A stretch of DNA of 64,000 nucleotides from Rhodobacterales bacterium RIFCSPHIGHO2_02_FULL_62_130 (GCA_001828855.1 MHZT01000024.1:1-64000), one strand, 5' to 3'; positions 34,188 through 44,101 are shown, counted from the stretch's first letter. The notes: a model not told the origin generated them from the sequence alone. Numbers and translations are program-made.

Positions 34188-35186
34188 TCAGATGAACCAG
34201 TGGGTGATGGCGTTGAAGGTGAAGCCGATGGTGAGGATGCCCACGGTCACGACGCCGGTGAACGTGGCCAGCAGCGGCAGCTTGACCACGCGCTTGAGCA
34301 TGATGAGCGAGGGCAGCGACAGCGCCGTCACCGCCATCATGAAGGCCAGCACGGTGCCAAGGCCAACGCCCTTGCCCACCAGCGCTTCGGCTATCGGCAG
34401 GGTGCCGAAGATGTCGGCGTACATCGGGATGCCCACCAAGGTGGCCACCGGCACTGCCCACCACTTGTCCTGCCCGAGCAGCGCCCCGATGGTTTCGGCC
34501 GGCACCCAGTTGTGGATCGCCGCGCCGATGCCGACCCCGATCAGGACGTATGGCCAGACCTTGCGCACGATCTCCAGCACCTGATCACGAGCGAAGGCCA
34601 GACGCTCGGCCCGCGTCATGGTTTCATCCGCATCCGTGACCGGCACGTTGCGCACGAAGCCAGCGACCTGATCCTCCATCCCCAGCTTGCCGATGATCGT
34701 GCCGCCAATGATCGCCACCAGCAGGCCGACCCCCACATAGGCCAACGCGATGGGCCAGCTGAAGATCGAGGCCAGCAGGATGACCGAGGCCATGTCCACC
34801 AGAGGTGATGAGATCAGGAACGAAAACGTCACCCCTAACGGCAGCCCGGCAGCGGTAAAGCCGATGAACAGCGGGATAGACGAGCACGAGCAGAACGGCG
34901 TGATGGTGCCCAGAAGTGCGCCAAGGATGTTTGCGCCGATCCCCGACCGCCCACCGAGGATGCGTCGCGTGCGTTCGGGCGGGAAATAGCTTTGCACGTA
35001 GGAGATGACAAAGATCAGGACAGACAGCAGAATGAATATCTTGATTACATCATAGACGAAGAACTGCACCGAGCCGCCGATGCGCGAGGCCGGGTCCAGC
35101 CCGACCGCCTGCACCCCCGCTGTCACGAGGTCGGACAGCCACTGCATCCGCAAAAGCTGGTCGTTCATCCAGGTGAAGAGGTTCAT
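34188..35186 (-). CDS. DUF318/YraQ (ArsP-like) permease
   Basis: 332 residues from the ATG at 35184-35186, which overlaps the arsR stop (ATGA). Eight or more membrane segments. The signature TPFCSCSSIPLFIGFTAAG and SFLISSPLVDMAS identify the DUF318 family. One branch, ArsP, exports trivalent organoarsenicals; others are of unknown substrate. The link to an arsenic-type ArsR and a thioredoxin supports an arsenical substrate. Confidence 0.87.
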   Translation of the reverse strand: MNLFTWMNDQLLRMQWLSDLVTAGVQAVGLDPASRIGGSVQFFVYDVIKIFILLSVLIFVISYVQSYFPPERTRRILGGRSGIGANILGALLGTITPFCSCSSIPLFIGFTAAGLPLGVTFSFLISSPLVDMASVILLASIFSWPIALAYVGVGLLVAIIGGTIIGKLGMEDQVAGFVRNVPVTDADETMTRAERLAFARDQVLEIVRKVWPYVLIGVGIGAAIHNWVPAETIGALLGQDKWWAVPVATLVGIPMYADIFGTLPIAEALVGKGVGLGTVLAFMMAVTALSLPSLIMLKRVVKLPLLATFTGVVTVGILTIGFTFNAITHWFI

Positions 35187-35458
35187 GCCATCACCTCTTC
35201 GACCAAGGCAGCAGCCAGCAGGGCGCGCAGATGCGGCGGCAGGTCTGTCCTGATCCGGTAGCGCACCCATTGCGCATCCCGCTTGTCTACCACCAGCCCG
35301 GCTTGCTTCAGCACCTGCATGTGCCGCGACATCCGGCTTTGCGTCGCGCCCAGCTTGCGCATCAGCTCGCAGACGCAGTGTTCCGAGCCATCAGACAGGA
35401 GACGCATCGCCTCAAGACGGGTTGGCTCGGCAAGGGCGGAAAGGACGGAGACGATCAT
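35183..35458 (-). CDS. arsR: ArsR-family repressor with CVC arsenic site
   Basis: 91 residues from the ATG at 35456-35458, chosen because GGAG lies 9 bases upstream and the longer frame would start inside an operator-like dyad. The helix EHCVCELMRKLG carries the classic CVC As(III)-binding motif at the start of the DNA-binding region (ATQSRMSRHMQVLKQAGLV). It is the first gene of the permease-Trx-OsmC-CDF unit and should control it. Divergent from the arsR::arsC fusion. Confidence 0.92.
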   Translation of the reverse strand: MIVSVLSALAEPTRLEAMRLLSDGSEHCVCELMRKLGATQSRMSRHMQVLKQAGLVVDKRDAQWVRYRIRTDLPPHLRALLAAALVEEVMA

Positions 35459-35474
35459 CAGGGAACTCCACTTC

Positions 35475-35490
35475 ATGCGCATCTGCGCAT
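35475..35490. promoter_or_regulatory. Operator-like dyad of the CVC-type arsR unit
   Basis: ATGCGCATCTGCGCAT is a perfect 7-2-7 inverted repeat 16 bases upstream of the chosen start codon, a good position for autoregulation by the ArsR protein. Confidence 0.65.
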
Positions 35491-35562
35491 AAGCGGGCAA
35501 TGTCCGCAGTGATCTGGATCAATCAGGCTGGCATTTCGACCCGGGTTGTCATGAAACCTTCA

Positions 35563-35599
35563 TTGGACGCACTCATTTACTTCCTTTAATCGGGAAGTA
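35563..35599 (+). promoter_or_regulatory. Promoter with overlapping ArsR-type operator; leaderless start
   Basis: TTGGAC (35563-35568) and TTAATC (35586-35591) have a 17-bp spacer. A perfect inverted repeat TACTTCC-N8-GGAAGTA (35578-35599) covers the -10 region and ends on the first base of the ATG. The transcription start would fall on or next to the start codon, so the message is probably leaderless and blocked by repressor bound to the dyad. Confidence 0.7.
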
Positions 35600-36453
35600 T
35601 GGAACAGAATCGCGCCGCCCATGCCTTCGCCACACTCGGCCATCCCGGTCGGATGGCTGTCTTTCGTCTCTTGATGCGCTTTGCCCCGCAGGGCGTGCGG
35701 CCGACCGAGATCGCCGAGGCGCTTGGGATGAAACAGAACACGCTGTCGCACCATCTGGCAGACCTGACGGCGTCTGGCCTCGTGCAGGTCACGCGGGTCG
35801 GCCGGTCCCTCTACTACGCCGTCGATCTCGACACGACCGAAGGATTGATCGGCTACCTCGCCCTCGATGTTGGTCGTGCCCGGCCCGATCTCCTTGCCCC
35901 CTTGCTCTCTGCCCCAAAGGACGCCGCCCAAATGGACCCGAATATCCCCGACACCGACTTTGACGTGCTTTTCATCTGCTCAGGCAACTCGGCCCGCTCG
36001 ATCTTTGCAGAGGCCTTGCTCCGCGATCTGGGCAAGGGCAAGTTCCAGGCCTTCTCCGCCGGAACGCGCCCCAACACCGAGTTGAACCCCTTCGCGCTGG
36101 AAATCCTGAAGCGCAACGGCCATGACACCTCGTTACTGCGATCCAAGCACATCTCGGAGTTCCAGCGGCCGGGCGCTATCGTGATGGATTTCGTCTTCAC
36201 CGTCTGCGACACGGCGGCGGCCGAGGAATGTCCGCCTTGGCCAGGTCAGCCCATTACCGGCCATTGGGGCTTGCCAGACCCGGTGAAAGCAACGGGAACG
36301 GATGCAGAGAAGGCGCTTGTCTTTGCTCAGACCTACGCTGGCCTGCGGCGGCGCATCATGACCTTCGTCGAGCTGCCTTTTGAGTCGCTTAGCCGGATGT
36401 CTCTCCAATCCCGTGTTGATGCTATCGGCACTGACGCACAAGCAAAGGCCTGA
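35599..36453 (+). CDS. ArsR::ArsC fusion (repressor plus LMW-phosphatase-type arsenate reductase)
   Basis: 284 residues. Residues 1-105 are an ArsR-type winged helix ([30 protein letters not shown]), but without a CVC motif. Residues 122-265 are a thioredoxin-coupled arsenate reductase of the low-molecular-weight phosphatase fold, with the catalytic loop CSGNSARS starting at C127 and further cysteines in FTVCD and EECPPW. It reduces arsenate to arsenite and probably represses its own operon. Transcribed with gapdh and arsJ (5-bp gap). Natural fusions of this type occur in other alphaproteobacteria. Confidence 0.93.
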   Translation: MEQNRAAHAFATLGHPGRMAVFRLLMRFAPQGVRPTEIAEALGMKQNTLSHHLADLTASGLVQVTRVGRSLYYAVDLDTTEGLIGYLALDVGRARPDLLAPLLSAPKDAAQMDPNIPDTDFDVLFICSGNSARSIFAEALLRDLGKGKFQAFSAGTRPNTELNPFALEILKRNGHDTSLLRSKHISEFQRPGAIVMDFVFTVCDTAAAEECPPWPGQPITGHWGLPDPVKATGTDAEKALVFAQTYAGLRRRIMTFVELPFESLSRMSLQSRVDAIGTDAQAKA

Positions 36454-36458
36454 CCCAC

Positions 36459-37466
36459 ATGACCCGCATCGCTCTCAACGGCCTTGGCCGCATTGGAAAG
36501 CTTGTCCTGCGCGACCTGATCGACACCGGTGCTGGCGGTGAGATCGTGATGCTAAACGATCCCGTCGGCGATGCCGAACAGCATGCCCTGCTTATGGAAT
36601 TTGACTCCGTCCATGGCCGCTGGCACACGCCGGTCGCGGCCGGTGAAGGAGCACTGGTTCTGAACGGCCAGACCATCCGGCTGACGCATGAGAAGACTAT
36701 CGAAGCACTGCCGCTGGCGGAACAGGGCGTTGATCTGGTCATCGACTGCACGGGAGTCTTCAAGACCGCCGCAAAGGTGGCGCCTTACTATGCGGCGGGG
36801 GTCAAGAAGGTTGTGGTCTCGGCCCCGGTCAAGGACGGTGGCGCGCTTAACCTGGTCTATGGCGTCAATCATCACCTTTACGATGGCTCGCAGACTCTGG
36901 TCACTGCGGCCTCTTGCACGACGAACTGCCTCGCCCCGGTGGTCAAGGTGATCCACGAGGCGCTTGGCATCCGCCACGGGTCGATCACCACGATCCATGA
37001 TGTCACCAACACACAAACCATCGTGGATCGCCCGGCCAAAGACATGCGCCGGGCGCGGTCTGCGCTTTTGAACCTGATCCCGACCACTACCGGATCCGCT
37101 ACCGCCATCACCCTGATCTATCCTGAACTCAAGGGCCGCTTGAACGGCCACGCCGTGCGGGTGCCGCTCTTGAACGCATCGCTCACCGATTGCGTGTTCG
37201 AAGTAGAGCGGGCGACGACAGTAGACGAAGTGAACGCGCTGTTCAAGGCCGCCGCAGAAGGCCCGCTGGAGGGCATTCTGGGGTATGAGACGCGCCCGCT
37301 GGTGTCATGCGACTTCACCAACGATCCGCGGTCGTCGATCATAGACGCGCTGTCGACCATGGTCATCAACGGCACGCAGGTGAAAATCTACGCCTGGTAT
37401 GACAACGAGTGGGGCTATTCCTGCCGCCTCGCCGACATCGCGCGGATGGTCGCGGGGTCGCTGTGA
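36459..37466 (+). CDS. Glyceraldehyde-3-phosphate dehydrogenase of the ArsJ pathway
   Basis: 335 residues, full-length GAPDH. The NAD site [13 protein letters not shown] and the active site ASCTTNCL with C153 are intact. In ars operons the enzyme uses arsenate to make 1-arseno-3-phosphoglycerate, which ArsJ exports. The gene overlaps arsJ at GTGA, and this tight coupling supports the pathway role over glycolysis. Confidence 0.94.
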   Translation: MTRIALNGLGRIGKLVLRDLIDTGAGGEIVMLNDPVGDAEQHALLMEFDSVHGRWHTPVAAGEGALVLNGQTIRLTHEKTIEALPLAEQGVDLVIDCTGVFKTAAKVAPYYAAGVKKVVVSAPVKDGGALNLVYGVNHHLYDGSQTLVTAASCTTNCLAPVVKVIHEALGIRHGSITTIHDVTNTQTIVDRPAKDMRRARSALLNLIPTTTGSATAITLIYPELKGRLNGHAVRVPLLNASLTDCVFEVERATTVDEVNALFKAAAEGPLEGILGYETRPLVSCDFTNDPRSSIIDALSTMVINGTQVKIYAWYDNEWGYSCRLADIARMVAGSL

Positions 37467-38734
37467 CCGAAGCCGTGACCACGGCCGCCCCGCCGCCGAA
37501 CCCGTTGCGCGCCTATGCGGCCGTGACGGCGGCCTATTGGGCCTTCATGCTGTCCGACGGCGCGCTGCGGATGCTGGTGCTCTTGCACTTCAACAGCCTT
37601 GGCTTCACGCCGGTGCAGCTTGCGTGGCTGTTCTTGCTGTATGAAGTGGCGGGCATCGTGACGAACCTTGCGGCAGGCTGGCTGGCCGCGCGCTTCGGGC
37701 TGGCCGCTACGCTTTATGGCGGGCTAGTCTTGCAGATTGGGGCGCTGGTCGCGCTCGCCCAGCTTGACCCGTCGTGGGGTGTTGCCGCCTCGGTCGCCTT
37801 TGTCATGGCTGTGCAGGGCGTCTCGGGCGTGGCCAAGGATCTGGCCAAGATGTCTTCGAAATCCGCCGTGAAACTGCTTGCGCCCAAGGAAGATGGGGGA
37901 CTCTTCCGTTGGGTGGCGTTGCTGACCGGGTCGAAGAATGCCGTAAAGGGGCTGGGCTTCTTCCTCGGCGCGGCGCTTCTGGCTCTGGCAGGTTTTCAGA
38001 CAGCTGTCTGGGGCATGGCGGCGGTGCTTGCGGTCATCTTGATTGCGGTTGTTCTGTTCTTGCCAGCGGGCTTGCCCGGACGGATGAAATCGGACGAGGC
38101 CTGGGGCGGCTGGCGGTCGCGCGATGCACGCGTGAACCGCCTGAGCCTCGCCCGCATGTTCCTGTTCGGTGCGCGCGATGTGTGGTTTGTTGTTGGCATC
38201 CCGGTTTATTTCCAATCTGTCCTGTCCGACGGTACTGCCGAAGGGCGGCGCGAGGCGTTCTTCCTGATCGGCAGCTTCCTTGCGCTTTGGATCATCGCCT
38301 ATGGCGTGGTGCAGGCCTTTGCCCCCCGGCTTCTGGGTGGCAAGGGCCAGCCCGAGGCCGAGACAACCCGCAAGGCCATTCTCTGGGCCGGGCTGCTGGT
38401 GCCGATCCCGTTCCTTCTGGCCGGTGCGGCATGGGCGGCCGAAGGGCCTGCGCCATGGCTGACCGCCACGCTGATCGGGGGCCTTCTGTTGTTCGGCTTC
38501 GTCTTTGCAGTGAATTCCTCGGTCCATTCCTATCTGATCCTCGCCTTCGGATCGGCGGAACGGATCACACGAGATGTGGGCTTTTACTACATGGCCAATG
38601 CCGCAGGCCGCCTGATCGGCACGCTCCTGTCGGGCCTAAGCTACCAGATCGGGGGGCTGCCCCTGTGCCTTGCCACAGCAGGCATCATGGCCCTTGCAAG
38701 CTGGGTTGCGGCACGGAGGCTCAGGTTCGCCTGA
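37463..38734 (+). CDS. arsJ: ArsJ, MFS exporter of 1-arseno-3-phosphoglycerate
   Basis: 423 residues starting with GTG at 37463, which overlaps the GAPDH stop. About twelve membrane segments of the MFS type. Family marks include [20 protein letters not shown] and [19 protein letters not shown]. Working with the adjacent GAPDH, it gives arsenate resistance by exporting the unstable arsenate ester. The last 14 bp overlap the convergent arsK-like gene. Confidence 0.93.
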   Translation: MTEAVTTAAPPPNPLRAYAAVTAAYWAFMLSDGALRMLVLLHFNSLGFTPVQLAWLFLLYEVAGIVTNLAAGWLAARFGLAATLYGGLVLQIGALVALAQLDPSWGVAASVAFVMAVQGVSGVAKDLAKMSSKSAVKLLAPKEDGGLFRWVALLTGSKNAVKGLGFFLGAALLALAGFQTAVWGMAAVLAVILIAVVLFLPAGLPGRMKSDEAWGGWRSRDARVNRLSLARMFLFGARDVWFVVGIPVYFQSVLSDGTAEGRREAFFLIGSFLALWIIAYGVVQAFAPRLLGGKGQPEAETTRKAILWAGLLVPIPFLLAGAAWAAEGPAPWLTATLIGGLLLFGFVFAVNSSVHSYLILAFGSAERITRDVGFYYMANAAGRLIGTLLSGLSYQIGGLPLCLATAGIMALASWVAARRLRFA

Positions 38735-39881
38735 GCAGGAGCAGCGCCGCGGTCGCCAGCAAACCGATCATTGCGGTCAGCCAAATCGCCTGCAAACCCC
38801 AAGTCGCCAACGCCGCACCGAAGATAAGCGGAGCGGCAGCTTGGAGCAAACGGGCTGGCGCATTGAGCCAACCAAGACGCGCGCCATAGCCAGCCGCCCC
38901 AAATAGGGCGAGCGGCAAGGTGCCTTTGGCAATGGTCAGGATACCGTTGCCAGCCCCGTGCAATATGGCAAATCCATAGGCGGCAGGACCACCGAAAACC
39001 ACCAGACAAAGCGCAGCCAGCGGATGGGCCGAAGCGGCCAGTCGGGCCGATGCCAGCGGATGGAACCGCCGCAACAACCCGAACTCCAGGATACGCGCCG
39101 CTACTTGGGCTGGGCCAATCAGGGCGCCTGCAGCGATGGCGACGGCCGTGCTGGCCCCCGCCGCTTGCAACAGCCCCGGCAAATGCGCGGCCATGGCGGT
39201 CGAGTTGAACCAGGTTGCTGCAAAGACAAAAGCCAGCAACCAGAGCGCAAAACGTGGGGGAGGTGGTCCCTCTGCCGCGTCCGGCATTGGGGCAGTGATC
39301 TTTTGCGCTCCTCTGGGCAGAAGCGCGTTCAGCGGGAGCGCAAGAAAGAGGTGGATCAGCGCCCAGCCAATGCAGGCCTCGCGCCAGCCCCAGCTTGCCA
39401 GCATCAGCCCTGACAGGGGCCAACCCACGGTGCTGGCAAAACCGGCAATCAGGGTAATGCCGGTGATTGGTCCCCGCGCCTCCTTGCCGTAGATGCCTGC
39501 CAACGAGGCAAATGCCGCCTCGTATAGCCCTATGCCCATGCCAAGTCCGATGATAGCCCATCCGGCGAACAACACGACCGGAGAAGGCGCTGCCGCCAGC
39601 AACGCCAGTCCGGCGGCAAAGATCAGGTTCGACAGCATCAGCACGCCCCGCCCGCCGATCCGGTCGATCCGCGCCCCCGCCCATGGCCCGATCGTGGCCG
39701 AAACCACCATCGCCATGGAAAACGCTCCGAACACCCAGACAGGCGACAGGCCGAAGCTGGCCGCCATCGGTGCGGCCAGAACGGCAGGGATGTAGTAACT
39801 GGACGCCCAGCCGATAGTTTGCGCGATGCCAAGCGCCGTGACGATCCAGCCGCGACGGGCAGGCGGCAGGGTCAACAGCAT
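38721..39881 (-). CDS. arsK: ArsK-like MFS transporter
   Basis: 386 residues with twelve membrane segments and typical MFS loops (GAFSMAMVVSATIGPWAGARIDRIGGR). It is coupled to the arsO-like gene (10-bp overlap) in an arsR-arsO-arsK unit. ArsK of Agrobacterium exports arsenite, antimonite and organoarsenicals; the assignment here rests on family type and context, so general MFS is the fallback. Confidence 0.78.
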   Translation of the reverse strand: MLLTLPPARRGWIVTALGIAQTIGWASSYYIPAVLAAPMAASFGLSPVWVFGAFSMAMVVSATIGPWAGARIDRIGGRGVLMLSNLIFAAGLALLAAAPSPVVLFAGWAIIGLGMGIGLYEAAFASLAGIYGKEARGPITGITLIAGFASTVGWPLSGLMLASWGWREACIGWALIHLFLALPLNALLPRGAQKITAPMPDAAEGPPPPRFALWLLAFVFAATWFNSTAMAAHLPGLLQAAGASTAVAIAAGALIGPAQVAARILEFGLLRRFHPLASARLAASAHPLAALCLVVFGGPAAYGFAILHGAGNGILTIAKGTLPLALFGAAGYGARLGWLNAPARLLQAAAPLIFGAALATWGLQAIWLTAMIGLLATAALLLLRRT

Positions 39882-41239
39882 GCGGTGACCTTGGCCAGTT
39901 CAACCGTTGTGCCGCAGCCGCAGCCCGAGGCACCCTTGTCTTTTGCCACCTCATCCTTGGCACAGCAGGCATCCGCCCGCGTCTTTGCGGGCCCCCCGCA
40001 ACAGCTTGCAGCAACAGCCTGCGTTGCCTTCGGCCCCGGGCCGTTGCAGACCCCCGTCTCGGGCAGGTCAAGTTCCACCCGGGCTGCGGCGACATGATCT
40101 CCGGCGAGGGCTGCAACGATCGAACGCACCTGTTCATGCCCCGTGGCCAAAAGGAAAGTCGGCGCCCGGCCATAGGACTTCATCCCCGCGATGTAGAAAC
40201 CGGGTTCGGGCTGCTCGAGTTCCATTGCCCCATGCGGCCGCACCGTGCCGCAGGAATGTTGGTTCGGGTCAATCAGAGGGGCGAGAACCGGCGGGCATTC
40301 CAGTGATGGATCAAGAGACACCCGAAGCTCCCGAAGAATGGAGAGGTCCGGCCGAAACCCCGTCGCGATCACCAATTCATCAACGTCAACTTGCCTGCCA
40401 TCGGTCGCCGTTGCTTTCAGCGGGCTGGTTCCTTCGACGGACGCAAGGCGGAAACTGCTTTCCAGCTTGATGCGGCCTTCCTTTACCAGCCGCGCAAGCT
40501 CGGTCCCAAGAGCACCCCGCGCGGCCAGCTGGTCAGCCGCTCCACCGCCCAAGGCCCGCGTGATCGTAGGGGCGCGGCAAAGCCAGATCACTTGCGTAGC
40601 TGGCAGATCAGACAGGGCGATCAGTGTTCCAATCGCAGAATGGCCGCCACCAAGAACCGCCACCTGCTTTCCAGCAAAGCGCGACTTGTCCTGCCCAGCC
40701 ACGTCAGGCATGCCATAGGTAATCCGCGCGTTGCCGGTTTCGCCCGGCACAGGACGACCTGCTCCGCCCGGGTTCGGCTGGAACCATGTCCCGGTCGCGT
40801 CGATCACGGCATCAGCGCGATGCCATTCTCTGCCGGTAACCCCTTCGGTTTCGATCACGAAAGGCGTCTTCACACGGCCTGCATCCTTGACCTTGTCGAT
40901 TCCCTCACGGGAGACCGCCACGACGCGGCGACCGAGTTGCAGCCAAGGCGCAAGTGATTGGCCAAGCGGTTCGAGGTAGTCCGTCAGAAGATCATCCCCG
41001 GTCGGATGTGCCTCCGGATCCGGTCGTTTCCAGCCCTCCCCTTCGAGCCGGCGAGCTGCTGAGGCATCAATGTTGTAGCGCCAGTTCGAAAACATGGGCA
41101 CGTGGCCCCAGGCCCGGACAGCGTGTCCGACGGCATCGCCTTGCTCGAGAACCAAGGGGAGCATGCCGCGCTCCAGCACATGAGCGGCGGCGGCAAGCCC
41201 GACTGGACCCGCGCCAAGGATCGCAACTGTCTTTGTCAT
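39872..41239 (-). CDS. arsO: ArsO-like flavin monooxygenase with Cys-rich tail
   Basis: 455 residues. FAD site GAGPVGLAAAAHVLERG at 9-25; second nucleotide site GGGHSAIGT near 197. The last ~60 residues form a Cys-rich extension with CC pairs (SCCGGP, DACCAKD, SGCGCG, TACC), ten cysteines in all, likely a metalloid-binding tail. Flavoproteins of this type are frequent in arsenic operons (ArsO), but their exact reaction is not settled. The start is 18-36 bases below an ArsR-box-like site. Confidence 0.83.
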   Translation of the reverse strand: MTKTVAILGAGPVGLAAAAHVLERGMLPLVLEQGDAVGHAVRAWGHVPMFSNWRYNIDASAARRLEGEGWKRPDPEAHPTGDDLLTDYLEPLGQSLAPWLQLGRRVVAVSREGIDKVKDAGRVKTPFVIETEGVTGREWHRADAVIDATGTWFQPNPGGAGRPVPGETGNARITYGMPDVAGQDKSRFAGKQVAVLGGGHSAIGTLIALSDLPATQVIWLCRAPTITRALGGGAADQLAARGALGTELARLVKEGRIKLESSFRLASVEGTSPLKATATDGRQVDVDELVIATGFRPDLSILRELRVSLDPSLECPPVLAPLIDPNQHSCGTVRPHGAMELEQPEPGFYIAGMKSYGRAPTFLLATGHEQVRSIVAALAGDHVAAARVELDLPETGVCNGPGPKATQAVAASCCGGPAKTRADACCAKDEVAKDKGASGCGCGTTVELAKVTACC

Positions 41240-41255
41240 TCCGCTGTTCCTTTTC

Positions 41256-41274
41256 TGCTAGAAATATCGAAATA
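41256..41274 (-). promoter_or_regulatory. ArsR-type box before arsO (site 1)
   Basis: On the minus strand TATTTCGATATTTCTAGCA lies between arsR and arsO. It matches site 2 before arsR nearly base for base, so arsO likely has its own regulated promoter. Confidence 0.55.
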
Positions 41275-41294
41275 TAGAGGCTGAGGATATGCCC

Positions 41295-41597
41295 TCATTT
41301 GCTCGTCACGCAGGCGTCGGCGCAGCATTCCGCCGCCAGATCATCGATCAGTCCGCGCATCACAGGGTAATTCGTCCGGCAGATCAATGAGGTGCCGGCC
41401 CGCTCCTGCTGGATCAGATCGACCTGAAGCAATGCGCGGCAGTGGTGTGACAGCGTGGATCCAGGAATGCCCAGCTTTTCCTGACACTGGCCCATCGAAA
41501 GCCCGGTCTCGCCCGCACGCACAAGCAGACGATACAAACGCAAGCGTGTCGAGTTCCCAAGAGCGGCGAGGCGAGATGCAGCAAGGTCGATGTCCAT
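41295..41597 (-). CDS. arsR: ArsR-family repressor of the arsO-arsK unit
   Basis: 100 residues. Winged helix GLSMGQCQEKLGIPGSTLSHHCRALLQVDLI with cysteines at about 38 and 53, and a Cys-rich C-terminus ECCADACV. Arsenic would be bound by a set different from the CVC type. It lies 55 bp upstream of arsO on the same strand, with similar AT-rich boxes before both genes. Confidence 0.88.
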   Translation of the reverse strand: MDIDLAASRLAALGNSTRLRLYRLLVRAGETGLSMGQCQEKLGIPGSTLSHHCRALLQVDLIQQERAGTSLICRTNYPVMRGLIDDLAAECCADACVTSK

Positions 41598-41610
41598 GGC
41601 GGCGACTCCT

Positions 41611-41638
41611 TATTCGGTATTTCTAGCATATTCGAAAT
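41611..41638. promoter_or_regulatory. ArsR-type box before arsR (site 2)
   Basis: The plus strand reads TATTCGGTATTTCTAGCA at 41611-41628, nearly the same as site 1 in opposite orientation relative to transcription. An ATTTC-N10-GAAAT inverted repeat (41619-41638) overlaps it. It is 14 bases from the arsR start. Confidence 0.6.
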
Positions 41639-41734
41639 ATAATGCAAGATGAAGTTCTTGTGGACCCTCAGACCCTCACCGCATCGCTTCTTGTGAGGCC
41701 TAGTTGGGCCGCCGGAGGTTACGAACGAACTCGC

Positions 41735-42598
41735 TTATCGCACCAGGACGACGGGCACTTTGCAGCTCCGGATCATCGCGGTCGTGGTCGAGCCGATGAT
41801 CAGGCTGCGGATACGGCTGTGGCCGTAGGCGCCCATGACCAGTAAGTCGAACTGTGCGTCCTCCACCAGCTTGGCCAATGCTGCTTCAGGCTGGCCGGGA
41901 AGGACGGAGGTTTCCGCTTCGATTCCTGCGGCCTTCAGGATCGCGCGCGCATCGATCAGAATTCTGGTGACCTCGGGCGTGGCAGCGCCCACGGTGACCA
42001 AATGCACGGTAAGACCCTGAAAAAGCGGGCTACGGGCGATGTGATCGACAGCCTTCATTGCCGAAGCGCCGCCGTCATAGGCGACCAGCACCTTCGAGAT
42101 CGGCTTGAAGGCGCGCGAGGCGACGAACACCGGTTTGTGGCTGGCTCGGATGATGCGCTCCAGGTTCGAACCAAGGTGCCCCTTGGCGAAATCTGCCGCC
42201 TCGCCCCGCTTGCCGATCAGGATCACCCGGGCGTCGGCTTCGACAGCGGTGAGCGCTTCGACAATGTCGCCTTGACGCAAGCGGGTGGTGACTTCGGTCA
42301 CGCCTGCCTTTTCCAGCAAAGCCTGCGCGTCGTCGAGGATCGCCCGGCCACGATGGCTGATAAGCTTCGCGCGCTGTGCGTCCAGTTCGGCCAGTTGCTC
42401 CATCAGAGCCGTTCGCGCCCCGAGCGCAATCGCGCCGGAATGATCGTGTGTATCGGACGCCTCGCGACGGCCGAGGACGTGGATCAGTTCCACCGGTGCC
42501 CCGGTGCGGCTGGCGATCCAGGCCGCATGGTCGCAAACGCTGGCGGAATAGATCGAGCCGTCAACAAGGGCGACAATCTTCTGTGGTTGGTTGGTCAT
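41735..42598 (-). CDS. Tandem universal stress protein (UspA family)
   Basis: 287 residues made of two Usp domains (about 1-150 and 155-287). The second has the ATP-binding motif G-x2-G-x9-G-S/T (GAYGHSRIRSLIIGST). The first lacks a clear version. Found 12 bp downstream of a SulP transporter on the same strand; such pairs are common and may link stress sensing to anion or bicarbonate transport. Relation to arsenic is only by position. Confidence 0.9.
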   Translation of the reverse strand: MTNQPQKIVALVDGSIYSASVCDHAAWIASRTGAPVELIHVLGRREASDTHDHSGAIALGARTALMEQLAELDAQRAKLISHRGRAILDDAQALLEKAGVTEVTTRLRQGDIVEALTAVEADARVILIGKRGEAADFAKGHLGSNLERIIRASHKPVFVASRAFKPISKVLVAYDGGASAMKAVDHIARSPLFQGLTVHLVTVGAATPEVTRILIDARAILKAAGIEAETSVLPGQPEAALAKLVEDAQFDLLVMGAYGHSRIRSLIIGSTTTAMIRSCKVPVVLVR

Positions 42599-42610
42599 AT
42601 GCCTGTCCCC

Positions 42611-44101
42611 TTAATGCGCCATCAACTTGTCTATCGCACCCGGCTTGTCATGCGTGCCAAGCTTGTCGACGATGGTTTCGGTCGCTGCGTTCATGCCGAC
42701 GATTTCCACCTCGGCCCCGTCACGGCGGAACTTCAGCACCGCCATGTCCAGTGCCTGCACGGACGAGATGTCCCAGATATGCGCTAGGCTCACGTCGATG
42801 ACGACGCGGTCGAGCGCCTCCTTGAAGTCGAAGGCGTTCATGAAATCCTCCACCGACCCGTAGAAGAGTTGGCCTTCGACGATGTAGGTCCGCACGCGCC
42901 CATCCTTCGAGATGGTCGAGGTCACCTTGAAGAGCTGCGCGATCTTGCCAGCGAAGAAGATGCCCGACAGCAGCACACCTACCAGCACCCCGATGGCCAG
43001 ATTGTGGGTGTAAACCACGGTCACAACGGTCGCGATCATCACGACGGAGGATGACCGCGGATGCAGCGTCAGGTTCTTGATCGACGACCAGGAGAAGGTG
43101 CCGACGCTGACCATGATCATGATGGCCACCAGCGCGGGCATCGGGATCTGCGCCACCCAGTCGCCGAGGAACACCACGAGGATCAAGAGCACCGTTCCGG
43201 CTGTAAAGGCCGACAGCCGTCCGCGCCCACCAGACTTCACGTTGATCATGCTCTGCCCGATCATCGCACAACCCGCCATGCCACCGATGAACCCGGTCGC
43301 GGTGTTAGCGATGCCCTGGCCGATGCATTCCTGATCCCGGCTCGATTTCGTATCGGTCAGCTCATCGACCAGATTCTGCGTCATCAGGCTTTCCAAAAGG
43401 CCCACCACTGCAATGGCCAGCGCATACGGCAAGATGATCCAAAGGGTCTCCAGCGTCAGCGGAATATCTGGGATCAGAAACACGGGCAGCGTGTCGGGCA
43501 GCGCGCCCATGTCCCCCACGGTCCGCACGTCCCAGCCGAAGTACATCGTCAAGGCGGTCAGGATCAGGATGGTCACGAGGGGTGATGGGATGGCCTTGGT
43601 GATATAGGGGAATAGGTAAATGACTGCGAGGCTGGCCGCCACCAGCACATAGGTCAGCCAGTTGACCACCCTCGGATCAAGCTCCGGCAACTGCGCCATG
43701 AAAATCAGGATCGCGAGCGCGTTGACGAAGCCGGTCATGACTGACTTTGAAACATAGCGCATGACGAAGCCAAGGCGCAGCAAACCCATGGCGATCTGGA
43801 TCAGTCCGGTCAAAACAGTTGCGGCCAGCAGGTATTGCAGCCCGTGGTCGCGGACCAGCGTCACCATAAGTACCGCCGTCGCGGCCGTTGCGGCCGAGAT
43901 CATCCCAGGTCGCCCGCCCACAAAGGCGATCAACACCGCGATAGAAAAGCTGGCGTAGAGCCCGACCTTAGGGTCGACGCCTGCAATGATTGAAAAGGCA
44001 ATCGCCTCAGGGATAAGTGCGAGGGCCACGACAAGCCCGGCCAGGACGTCGGCGCGGATGTTGCCGAACCACTGCGCGCGGTAGGCATCGAGTGAAATCA
44101 T
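42611..44101 (-). CDS. SulP-family anion transporter with STAS domain
   Basis: 496 residues. The membrane part has the SulP repeats ([45 protein letters not shown]), followed by a C-terminal STAS domain (about 390-490). Substrates in the family include sulfate and bicarbonate. It is first in a two-gene unit with UspA; the promoter should lie in the 169-bp gap 44102-44270, where no clear element is visible. Confidence 0.9.
   Translation of the reverse strand: MISLDAYRAQWFGNIRADVLAGLVVALALIPEAIAFSIIAGVDPKVGLYASFSIAVLIAFVGGRPGMISAATAATAVLMVTLVRDHGLQYLLAATVLTGLIQIAMGLLRLGFVMRYVSKSVMTGFVNALAILIFMAQLPELDPRVVNWLTYVLVAASLAVIYLFPYITKAIPSPLVTILILTALTMYFGWDVRTVGDMGALPDTLPVFLIPDIPLTLETLWIILPYALAIAVVGLLESLMTQNLVDELTDTKSSRDQECIGQGIANTATGFIGGMAGCAMIGQSMINVKSGGRGRLSAFTAGTVLLILVVFLGDWVAQIPMPALVAIMIMVSVGTFSWSSIKNLTLHPRSSSVVMIATVVTVVYTHNLAIGVLVGVLLSGIFFAGKIAQLFKVTSTISKDGRVRTYIVEGQLFYGSVEDFMNAFDFKEALDRVVIDVSLAHIWDISSVQALDMAVLKFRRDGAEVEIVGMNAATETIVDKLGTHDKPGAIDKLMAH

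Noticed and set aside
38641-40173. 510-codon frame on the minus strand across the arsK/arsO/arsJ ends
   Set aside because: It is out of frame with three recognised genes, begins inside the ArsO Cys-rich tail and has an Arg/Ser/Cys-rich composition typical of shadow frames.
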